Shown here one piece after another: positions 1-5,958 of a stretch of DNA of 10,045 bases. Source of the stretch: Pseudomonadota bacterium (lineage in GTDB: Bacteria > Pseudomonadota > Alphaproteobacteria > Micropepsales > Micropepsaceae); the NCBI GenBank assembly GCA_025360685.1, contig JANYBR010000135.1:1-10045 (forward strand). Reading direction: 5' to 3'. The first letter of the stretch is position 1. Each line of letters starts with the position of its first letter. Position numbers and translations under genes: made by a program. The notes under the pieces are model-generated. The model was not told the DNA's origin, did not search any database, and saw only the letters and a program-made list of their open reading frames with translations.

Positions 1-81
1 CAGGCCGCCGCCGTCGGATTTGGCGACGGGTCGCCCGGCCTTGAGCCAATGCCGGATTTGAACTTCTGAAAGTGAACCCAT
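1..81 (-). CDS. Tyrosine recombinase/phage-type integrase, N-terminal fragment (gene continues off the left edge)
   Basis: Reading leftward from an ATG whose complement lies at 79-81, 27 codons are open to the edge of the window. The peptide begins MGSLSEVQIRHW, continues LKAGRPVAK and ends in SDGGGL. The 'SDGGGL' signature after a short helix is the hallmark of the N-terminal arm-DNA-binding domain (DUF4102 type) of tyrosine recombinases that move prophages and genomic islands; the catalytic domain would lie outside the window. An in-frame TAG lies upstream within the tandem repeat, so this ATG is the natural start, although no clear ribosome binding site precedes it. The AT-rich, repeat-bearing DNA on its right fits a mobile-element border. 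The identification rests on 27 residues only. Confidence 0.62.
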   Translation of the reverse strand, partial: MGSLSEVQIRHWLKAGRPVAKSDGGGL

Positions 82-105
82 GATCGCACCATATGTGGCG
101 GGAGT

Positions 106-129
106 GCCTAGCTACACGCCTAGCTACAC
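106..129. repeat. 12-bp perfect tandem repeat, two copies
   Basis: GCCTAGCTACAC occurs twice head to tail (106-117 and 118-129), just upstream of the leftward integrase start. Its last nine bases, TAGCTACAC, recur in inverted orientation as GTGTAGCTA at 210-218. Short iterated sites beside an integrase are typical of arm-type or directionality-factor binding sites, or of an operator for the integrase gene. That role is inferred from position only. Confidence 0.5.
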
Positions 130-209
130 ACGTCATATGGGATGTCGCGAGACTTCGGGAAGTTAATTGGAACAACAAATCCAGCAGTGCCCGAACGTTG
201 GTTCAGTTT

Positions 210-218
210 GTGTAGCTA
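210..218. repeat. Inverted 9-bp copy of the tandem-repeat core
   Basis: GTGTAGCTA here is the reverse complement of TAGCTACAC in both units of the 106-129 tandem repeat. Three copies within 115 bp beside an integrase suggest a protein-binding site array, although nine bases is short and TAGCTA is itself palindromic. Confidence 0.35.
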
Positions 219-395
219 CGTGAAACGGCATGAGAAGGCATTAGACATAACAAGTGGCGATCTTCACTGTGGGCGTATTCCTTCCATGCTTATTATGCAT
301 GCCTCGACATTGCACCGAACCATAACCGTGTTATTTCAAATACTTATACGCCATATTACAACTTCTGAATGCTAAATACTTTTCAATTCATTCAT

Positions 396-422
396 TGAAT
401 GCCAGCTTCCGCACCCTATATC
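396..422 (+). promoter_or_regulatory. Possible sigma-70-type promoter for the small membrane protein
   Basis: A TTGAAT hexamer (395-400) and a TATATC hexamer (417-422) are separated by 16 bp, each matching the housekeeping consensus at four of six positions. Transcription would begin near 429, about 80 bases before the small ORF at 509. The TTGAAT overlaps the 13-bp palindrome at 389-401, which could act as an operator. AT-rich DNA produces such matches by chance, so support is weak. Confidence 0.25.
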
Positions 423-508
423 CCACTTGTCGGGCGAGGTCGCCCGCGAAATTCAAGGGCCAAAGGGAGCGCGAGGCGCACCCAAGGCCGGACAAAGGAG
501 AGGCAGTC

Positions 509-637
509 ATGACCAACATCAACAAGCACATTCCGGCGCAGCATTCCGCGTTCAACAGCATCGTCGTCAACCTGTTCACCGGCGCCGTGCTGGTACTGGC
601 AGGTTTTTTGACCTTCGCTCAGTTCGCAAACATCTAA
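509..637 (+). CDS. Small single-span membrane protein, 42 residues, function unknown
   Basis: The ATG at 509 is preceded by a textbook ribosome binding site, AAAGGAG (494-500), at eight bases spacing, and the frame ends at TAA 635-637. A longer reading of the same frame would need a TTG at 395 with no such site. The product has a polar N-terminus (MTNINKHIPAQHS) and a hydrophobic segment at about residues 18-40 (IVVNLFTGAVLVLAGFLTFA), so it is predicted to be a one-helix inner-membrane protein. It converges on tsaD with seven bases between the two stop codons. I do not recognise a family. The strong ribosome binding site and clean hydrophobic helix argue that it is a real gene. It could be chromosomal, or cargo of the element to its left. 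Confidence 0.6.
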   Translation: MTNINKHIPAQHSAFNSIVVNLFTGAVLVLAGFLTFAQFANI

Positions 638-644
638 GCCGCAA

Positions 645-1715
645 TCAACCCTTCGCCGGCGCGCCAATCCTCCCCCCGAGCGGCGTTCCGGCAAGCGGCC
701 AGCGGGCCTTCGGCGAAACCCCAATGCCGTCGAAATAACCCAGCTGGCCATGTTCTACCCCCGCCCAGGCGATCATCGCGGCATTGTCCGTGCAAAGCCC
801 TGGCGGGGGTATTTTTTTTTCGAAGCCTTCCTGTTCCGCCAAATCAGTCAGCGCCCGACGGATCGCGCCGTTCGCAGCCACGCCGCCCGCAACGACGAGG
901 GCCGCGTCCCCTGCATCCGGAAAATCCGATCTGAAGGCACCCATCGCCGCCTTCGTGCGCTCGACCAGAATGTCGATCACGGCCGCCTGAAAGCTCGCCG
1001 CGATGTCGGCCGCATCGATGCCGCCGCCCAGCACCAACTGGCGCACCGCTGTTTTCAAGCCTGAGAACGAAAAGTCCGCGCCTATGCGACCCCGCATAGG
1101 ACGCGGAAGCACGTACCGCAAGGCGTTGCCATTTTTCGCGAGAGCTTCGATGCGCGGTCCGCCAGGATAGGGCAGGTCGAGCAGCTTGGCCGTCTTGTCG
1201 AAGGCCTCGCCCACGGCATCGTCGATTGTCGTGCCGTAGAGCCGGAACCGGCCAACGCCTTCGACGCTCAGAAGCTGGCAATGACCGCCCGAAATCAGAA
1301 GCAACAGAAACGGAAATTTCACACCGTCTGTCAGCCGCGCGGTCAGGGCATGGGCCTCAAGGTGGTTGATCGCGATGAGCGGCTTTCCGGCGGCCAGCGC
1401 CAACGCCTTGGCCGTGGTTAGCCCCACCATCACGCCGCCGATCAGACCAGGGCCGGCAGTCGCTGCCACGGCATCGACATCGCTCAATTTTATGTGCGCT
1501 GCCGCCAGCGCTTCGGCGACGATGCCGTCCAGCTTTTCGACATGGGCGCGTGAGGCGATCTCCGGCACAACGCCGCCATAGGGCCGGTGTTCTTCCAACT
1601 GACTGAACACGATGTTGGACAGGATTTCGCCTGGTCCCGGCGCGCGGCCGCGCACCACCGCTGCCGCGGTTTCGTCGCAACTCGTCTCAATGCCCAATAC
1701 GGTCAGTGCGCGCAA
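645..1715 (-). CDS. tsaD: tRNA N6-adenosine threonylcarbamoyltransferase TsaD
   Basis: TsaD transfers the threonylcarbamoyl group from threonylcarbamoyl-AMP to A37 of ANN-decoding tRNAs, working in the cytoplasm with TsaB and TsaE. The 356-residue product has the usual length and the family landmarks: GIETSCDET (8-16), the metal ligands in NHLEAHA (His118 and His122), SGGH (142-145), GVAANG (278-283), and LCTDNAAMIAWAG with the third ligand Asp310. The start is a TTG: an in-frame TGA (complement of 1743-1745) lies only ten codons upstream and no ATG or GTG intervenes. The gene diverges from hemC across 52 bp, an arrangement common in Alphaproteobacteria. The usual downstream partner in that group, often gpsA, is absent; the small membrane gene and integrase lie there instead. 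A run of nine A residues in the coding strand (812-820) leaves the frame intact. Confidence 0.96.
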   Translation of the reverse strand: MRALTVLGIETSCDETAAAVVRGRAPGPGEILSNIVFSQLEEHRPYGGVVPEIASRAHVEKLDGIVAEALAAAHIKLSDVDAVAATAGPGLIGGVMVGLTTAKALALAAGKPLIAINHLEAHALTARLTDGVKFPFLLLLISGGHCQLLSVEGVGRFRLYGTTIDDAVGEAFDKTAKLLDLPYPGGPRIEALAKNGNALRYVLPRPMRGRIGADFSFSGLKTAVRQLVLGGGIDAADIAASFQAAVIDILVERTKAAMGAFRSDFPDAGDAALVVAGGVAANGAIRRALTDLAEQEGFEKKIPPPGLCTDNAAMIAWAGVEHGQLGYFDGIGVSPKARWPLAGTPLGGRIGAPAKG

Positions 1716-1767
1716 AAGGACGTGGTCTTTGATAGGTTCGCGTCAGTCCTCTAAACCCTTTGGCGCG

Positions 1768-2694
1768 ATGCCGCAAAACCGTACCCTCCGCCTCGGAACA
1801 CGTGGCTCTAAGCTGGCTCTGGTGCAGGCCGACATCGTGCGTTCTGCGCTGATCGGCAACGGCCAGCCGTGCGAGATCGTGATCCTCAAGACCTCCGGCG
1901 ATCGCATCCAGGATCGCTCGCTCGCCGACGCGGGCGGCAAGGGTCTCTTCGTGAAAGAGTTGGAAGAAGCGTTGCTGCGCGACGATATCGATCTTGCCGT
2001 CCATTCGATGAAGGATGTTCCGACCGGCCTTCCGGCTGGGCTCACGCTCACTGCATTCCTACCGCGCGAGGATCCGAGTGAAGCGTTTCTCTCCCACAAA
2101 GCCACGACACTGGCCCAGCTGCCACAGGGGGCGAAGGTCGGAACCAGTTCGGTGCGCCGTCACGCGCAGGTCGCGCGGTCGCGCCCCAATCTCGACATCG
2201 TGCTGTTGCGCGGCAATGTCGACACGCGCATCCGCAAGCTCGACGAAGGCGAGATGGATGCGATATTGCTCGCCTATGCGGGTCTCAAGCGCCTGGGTCT
2301 TCAGGCGCGCGCCACGACGGTGCTCGACCCCAATGTCTGGCTTCCGTCTCTGGGGCAGGGCGTGATTGGCATCGAAGTACGTGACAGCGACGCAGATGCG
2401 CGCGACAAGCTCAAATTTCTCAATCACCAACCCAGCGAGATCGCTCTGGCGTGCGAACGTGCGTTCCAGAGTGCGCTTGACGGCTCTTGTCGCACGCCGA
2501 TTGCCGGGCTCGCCACAGTCAATGGCGACAGCCTTAGCTTCCTCGGCGAAGTACTGGCGCCGGACGGTAGCGACGCTGCTTCAGCCAGTTTTGCGATACC
2601 GCTGGGGAACAGCGCGGTCGCGGCTGCGGAAAAAGCCGGACGCGATGCCGGACTGGCACTCAAGCCGCGTGTCGCGAAATGGCTCACGCTCTGA
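1768..2694 (+). CDS. hemC: Porphobilinogen deaminase (hydroxymethylbilane synthase)
   Basis: HemC polymerises four porphobilinogen molecules into hydroxymethylbilane, the linear precursor of heme and other tetrapyrroles, in the cytoplasm. The 308-residue product begins MPQNRTLRLGTRGSKLAL, the family's N-terminal signature. It carries GGKGLFVKELEEALL (56-70), HSMKDVP with the catalytic Asp83 (79-85), the substrate-binding arginine region GTSSVRR (125-131), and the dipyrromethane-cofactor cysteine, Cys241, in DGSCRTPI. The ATG at 1768 places the start at the usual distance before the first strand. It lacks an obvious ribosome binding site, and a TTG at 1729 is an unlikely alternative. The gene leads the operon, and its TGA shares an A with the hemD ATG, which implies coupled translation of two consecutive enzymes. 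Confidence 0.97.
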   Translation: MPQNRTLRLGTRGSKLALVQADIVRSALIGNGQPCEIVILKTSGDRIQDRSLADAGGKGLFVKELEEALLRDDIDLAVHSMKDVPTGLPAGLTLTAFLPREDPSEAFLSHKATTLAQLPQGAKVGTSSVRRHAQVARSRPNLDIVLLRGNVDTRIRKLDEGEMDAILLAYAGLKRLGLQARATTVLDPNVWLPSLGQGVIGIEVRDSDADARDKLKFLNHQPSEIALACERAFQSALDGSCRTPIAGLATVNGDSLSFLGEVLAPDGSDAASASFAIPLGNSAVAAAEKAGRDAGLALKPRVAKWLTL

Positions 2695-3395
2695 TGCGGG
2701 TTCTGGTCACGCGAACGATGACCGATGCGGGCGAGACTGAGGCGCTGCTGAAGGCTCGCGGGCATGCGGCGATCGTCGCACCGTTGCTCTCAGTGCATTT
2801 CCATGACGGTTCGCAAATTGAACTCGCCGGCATCCAGGCAATTCTCGCAACCAGCGCCAACGGAGTGCGCGCGCTGTCGCATCGCACTGAGCGCCGCGAT
2901 CTGCCTCTTTTCGCAGTTGGTCCGCAAACTGCCAAGGCGGCTCGAGATGCGGGTTTCGCATCCATCAAGAGTGCCGACGGTGATGCGGCCGCACTTGCAA
3001 AGGCGGTCCCAAACTGGGTGTCGGCCAAGAACGGTCCTCTGCTGCATGCTTCGGGCGCGGATGGCGAGGGCAGGCTGGCCAAGATGCTGCATGCCTCGGG
3101 CTTCACCGTCCGCACCGCATATCTGTACGAAGTTGAAGCCGTCGCCGAACTGCCGGCCGTAGCGCGCGATGTGCTGGCGGGCGGATTGCTCGATGCCGTC
3201 CTCGTCTTTTCGCCGCGCGGCGCCCGGACATTTGCCAACTGTGTCAATAGGGCGGGCCTCGCAGTCGCCGCATCCGGCTTGATCGGCGTGTGCATCAGCG
3301 AAGCAACCGCCGCCGCGTTGGCGCCATTGGTTTTGCGTGAAACCCGCATCGCCGAACGGCCCAATCAGGCGTCTCTAGTGGACTGCCTTGGTTGA
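2694..3395 (+). CDS. hemD: Uroporphyrinogen-III synthase
   Basis: HemD cyclises hydroxymethylbilane with inversion of ring D to give uroporphyrinogen III, directly using the product of HemC. The sequence is poorly conserved in this family, but the 233-residue length and two-lobed pattern fit: MRVLVTR at the start of lobe one, LATSANGVRAL (51-61, the SxNGV motif), VGPQTA (75-80), a conserved tyrosine region (YLYEVEA, 143-149), and the second-lobe VFSPRGARTF (171-180) followed by CISEATAAAL (200-209). I chose the ATG at 2694, which overlaps the hemC stop by one base, because it puts the family start exactly at MRVLVTR. An ATG at 2679 would add five residues. Position after hemC strongly supports the call. 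Confidence 0.93.
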   Translation: MRVLVTRTMTDAGETEALLKARGHAAIVAPLLSVHFHDGSQIELAGIQAILATSANGVRALSHRTERRDLPLFAVGPQTAKAARDAGFASIKSADGDAAALAKAVPNWVSAKNGPLLHASGADGEGRLAKMLHASGFTVRTAYLYEVEAVAELPAVARDVLAGGLLDAVLVFSPRGARTFANCVNRAGLAVAASGLIGVCISEATAAALAPLVLRETRIAERPNQASLVDCLG

Positions 3396-3423
3396 GAACG
3401 CGCGCCGCGTCATAATTTGCGCC

Positions 3424-4500
3424 ATGTCCAACCCTGATTCTACCGCGCCTCAGTCGCAACCGCCTCCCGGGCAAGTCATGCACGCGCAGTCACGACTCGC
3501 AGGGATAGGTCTCGCGGCACTATTTCTTGGCACCGTCATCGTTTTTGTCATCGCATTCATTTTCGTCCTGGAGACAAAGCAATCCACGCCGGGTTTGCCG
3601 GTTTCCACGGCAAATCAGGATGATGTTGCCTCTTTGCGCGCTCGGTTTGCGTCTGATGAAGCCAGGCTGACGACGCTGGAGAAAGGAGGAGCTGGCGATA
3701 CGCTGGCGATCAGGTCGTCATTGCGACGGGCTCAGATCGATCTCGCCGCACTGTCCGTGCGGGTCGGGAAACTCGAAAACGCGCCCGATCCCCAGGCGGC
3801 GGCGCGTCTTGATGATCTGGGCAAGCAGCTCGCTGCCTTGCGTGCCGATTTCGATTTCAGAATCACCGCGCTCGAACGCAATGCGTCGAGTTCCGATCTG
3901 CCTCAACGCGTGGCAGCGATGACAACGGCGCAGTCCGTCTTGGACGCGCGTGTTGCGAAACTTGAGCGCACCGACCCTGCCGTAACGATGCGCCACGCGG
4001 CAGCCGAACTTGCTCTGGCCAATCTGGTGCGCGCCAGCGGCGGCAGCGGACCGTTCGTAGTGGAATTGCAAACGTTACACGCCCTGATGTCCGATGCGGC
4101 AGAGACAGCCGAGCTTGCGCCGATTTCGAAAAAAGGTGCGCCAGCACGCGCCGAGCTGATCGCTCGCTTTCCCGATGTGGCAACTCTGGCGCTTGCCGCC
4201 GAAAGCAGCGGGCACGCCGAAAGCTGGCTGGGCAGACTCTGGAGCAACATGGGAAATCTCATTGTCGTGCGCCGCATCGGTGTCGCCAGAGGAAGCGATA
4301 GTGAAAGCATTCTCGCCCGCGCCGGAGCTCGACTGAATCGAGGCGATCTTGCGAGCGCGATCGCGGAGCTGAAATCGCTCAAGGGAAACGCGCGCGCTTC
4401 AGTACAGCCCTGGCTGAACGACGCACAGGCACGCCTCGCTATCGAGCGCGATACGTCTGTCCTGGCCGATCGCATGACGAAGCTTCTGGCGCCGCAATGA
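3424..4500 (+). CDS. Mitofilin/Mic60-like membrane coiled-coil protein (COG4223 type)
   Basis: The 358-residue product has a short proline-rich cytoplasmic N-terminus, one membrane helix at about 27-49 (GIGLAALFLGTVIVFVIAF), then a long periplasmic region. Residues about 67-190 have the heptad, Ala/Leu/Arg/Asp-rich look of a coiled coil (LEKGG, LGKQLAALRADF, VAKLER). The C-terminal part has the mitofilin-like pattern: FVVELQTL, then APISKKGAP and LIARFPDVA, then SWLGRLW with NLIVVRRIG. Alphaproteobacterial homologs of mitochondrial Mic60 are typically encoded between hemD and the HemY-type gene, as here. They are membrane-shaping proteins thought to act at contacts between inner and outer membranes. 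The ATG at 3424 lies 28 bp after hemD; an upstream in-frame TTG at 3388 overlaps hemD and is less likely. The stop overlaps the next start in ATGA. Confidence 0.85.
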   Translation: MSNPDSTAPQSQPPPGQVMHAQSRLAGIGLAALFLGTVIVFVIAFIFVLETKQSTPGLPVSTANQDDVASLRARFASDEARLTTLEKGGAGDTLAIRSSLRRAQIDLAALSVRVGKLENAPDPQAAARLDDLGKQLAALRADFDFRITALERNASSSDLPQRVAAMTTAQSVLDARVAKLERTDPAVTMRHAAAELALANLVRASGGSGPFVVELQTLHALMSDAAETAELAPISKKGAPARAELIARFPDVATLALAAESSGHAESWLGRLWSNMGNLIVVRRIGVARGSDSESILARAGARLNRGDLASAIAELKSLKGNARASVQPWLNDAQARLAIERDTSVLADRMTKLLAPQ

Positions 4501-5948
4501 TCCGGCTATTGAGCATCTTGTTGGGTGCCGGAGCGGTGGCCGCAATCATCGCGTGGATTGCTGACCGCCAGGGCGAACTTGTCTTCACCTTGGACTCGTA
4601 CGAAGTACACATGAGCGCGCCGGTCGCGATCGGTCTGGCCGTCCTCTTCACCATCGTGGTGATCGTTCTCGCCCGCTTGATCACGACGCTGATCACTAGT
4701 CCCGGTTCGATCGGCGCGTGGTTCAATGCGCGTCGGCTGCGTCGCGGCAACGATGCCTTGTCGCGTGGGCTGATTGCGGTCGCTTCCGGAGATGTGCTGG
4801 AGGCCCGACATCATTCGGATCGCGCGCGCGGCATATTGGGATCGCACCCGCTCGCCCTTCTCCTGCACGCGCAAACCGCCGCGCTTGACGGCGATGGCAA
4901 CGCCCAGCGCCATGCCTACCGTGCAATGCTAGCGCACGAAGACACGGAATTGCTTGGCTTGCGCGGCCTCTTCTCACTGGCCGCACGCGAGAACCAGCAT
5001 GACCAGGCGCTTGTTCTGGCCTCGCGCGCCCATGCTCTCAAGCCTCGCGCACCCTGGGCCGCAGAAGCAATGTTCGATCTGCGGGCTGGACGCGGCGAGT
5101 GGGCGGAGGCGCGAGCTGTTCTGGAGGCAGCGGCCAACGCCAAACTGCTGGACAAGGATGTCGTGCGTCGGCGACGTGCGGTCCTTCTCACCGCCGAGGC
5201 ACTCGATGCCGACCGGCATGGCAAAAGCGACAAGGCGATGGAACTGGCGGAAAACGCTCTCGCGCTGGCGCCCGGACTCGCACCTGCCGCGGTTCTTGCG
5301 GCACGCAGGCTCGCGGCAGCGGGTAAGACCTGGCGCGCGCAAGGAGTGGTCGAAGCCTGCTGGGCGCAGTCGCCTCATCCTGATCTCGCCGAAGTCTACG
5401 CATCGATCAAGCCCGACGAATCCTACGAGCAACGCGCAAAGCGGCTTGCCGGTCTGGCGCACCTCAATCGCGATCACTTCGAAAGCCGGGTACTCGAGGC
5501 CGAGGAAGCGGTTCAGCTGAAGAATTGGTCGGAGGCACGGCGCCTGCTTGCGCCGGTGGCGCATGAGTCGGCCAGCGCGCGGGTGTGCGCCCTCATGGCT
5601 GAGATCGAGGAAGGCGAAAATGCGGACGCGACTGCGGCGCATGTCTGGCTGTCGCGCGCGGCACGCGCCTCGCGCGATGCCGAGTGGCGGTGCAGCAGTT
5701 GCGGCGCGACGCAAGCAGAGTGGTGGCCGGTTTGTCACGCCTGCGGAAGTTTCGACCGCCTGACCTGGTTTGCCGCGGTGACCCCCGGCGCGGATGCCCA
5801 GGAGGTCAGAGCTCCACTGGTGCCGGTGCGGGCGTGGCCGCAGCGACATAGCACGCCAGACGCGGTAAAACCTCCCAAGAACAGAGCGGGTCTTGTCACT
5901 TTGCCCCGTCCGCCCGATGATCCCGGTCCAGGTGGGGTGGATTTCTAG
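4497..5948 (+). CDS. HemY-type membrane TPR protein with C-terminal zinc ribbon
   Basis: The 483-residue product opens with two membrane helices (about 2-20 and 41-66) joined by a loop containing DRQGELVFTLDSYEV, the typical HemY N-terminal domain. A helical, alanine-rich region with TPR-like repeats follows (about 85-390). The end is distinctive: WRCSSCGATQ...VCHACG places cysteines at 399, 402, 413 and 416, two CxxC knuckles that should bind zinc, followed by a proline-rich tail. Alphaproteobacterial HemY proteins share this layout; E. coli LapB has a comparable membrane-anchored TPR plus metal-binding ribbon plan. Despite the name this is not the Bacillus protoporphyrinogen oxidase. Its biochemical job is not settled; a scaffold role at the membrane for late heme synthesis or envelope control is inferred. 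It overlaps the mitofilin-like gene by four bases, indicating coupled expression. Confidence 0.86.
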   Translation: MIRLLSILLGAGAVAAIIAWIADRQGELVFTLDSYEVHMSAPVAIGLAVLFTIVVIVLARLITTLITSPGSIGAWFNARRLRRGNDALSRGLIAVASGDVLEARHHSDRARGILGSHPLALLLHAQTAALDGDGNAQRHAYRAMLAHEDTELLGLRGLFSLAARENQHDQALVLASRAHALKPRAPWAAEAMFDLRAGRGEWAEARAVLEAAANAKLLDKDVVRRRRAVLLTAEALDADRHGKSDKAMELAENALALAPGLAPAAVLAARRLAAAGKTWRAQGVVEACWAQSPHPDLAEVYASIKPDESYEQRAKRLAGLAHLNRDHFESRVLEAEEAVQLKNWSEARRLLAPVAHESASARVCALMAEIEEGENADATAAHVWLSRAARASRDAEWRCSSCGATQAEWWPVCHACGSFDRLTWFAAVTPGADAQEVRAPLVPVRAWPQRHSTPDAVKPPKNRAGLVTLPRPPDDPGPGGVDF

Positions 5949-5958
5949 GGGGAGCGCC

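Larger units (their letters stand above)
82..508. other. Non-coding AT-rich stretch between the integrase and the small membrane protein; probable element border
   Basis: I see no convincing gene in these 427 bp. By hand count, 241-420 has 71 G/C of 180 (about 39%), far below the genes to the right. The stretch holds a 12-bp tandem repeat (106-129), an inverted partial copy of it (210-218), a 13-bp palindrome CATTCATTGAATG (389-401), and a 10-bp word AACTTCTGAA present at 61-70 and again at 360-369. No tRNA or tmRNA end, a common integration target, was recognised here. The composition and the adjacent integrase make an attachment-site or island-border region likely, but no att core could be defined. 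Confidence 0.4.

Noticed and set aside
61..369. AACTTCTGAA direct repeats (61-70 and 360-369) as attL/attR
   Set aside because: Ten bases can recur by chance in this span, one copy is inside the integrase coding region, and an element could not fit between them.
142..375. 77-codon rightward open frame in the AT-rich region
   Set aside because: It has no ribosome binding site, no recognisable product and lies in low-G+C DNA where the frame looks random; the adjacent repeats and integrase explain the region better.
395..508. Upstream extension of the small membrane protein from a TTG
   Set aside because: The ATG at 509 has a textbook ribosome binding site and starts just before the hydrophobic segment; the extension is Arg/Pro-rich and unsupported.
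2679..2693. Earlier ATG for hemD
   Set aside because: It adds five residues inside hemC before MRVLVTR, where the family normally starts; the one-base overlap start at 2694 is more typical.
4497..5948. Protoporphyrinogen oxidase because of the HemY name
   Set aside because: The protein has two membrane helices, TPR-like repeats and a zinc ribbon, and no FAD-binding GxGxxG N-terminus.
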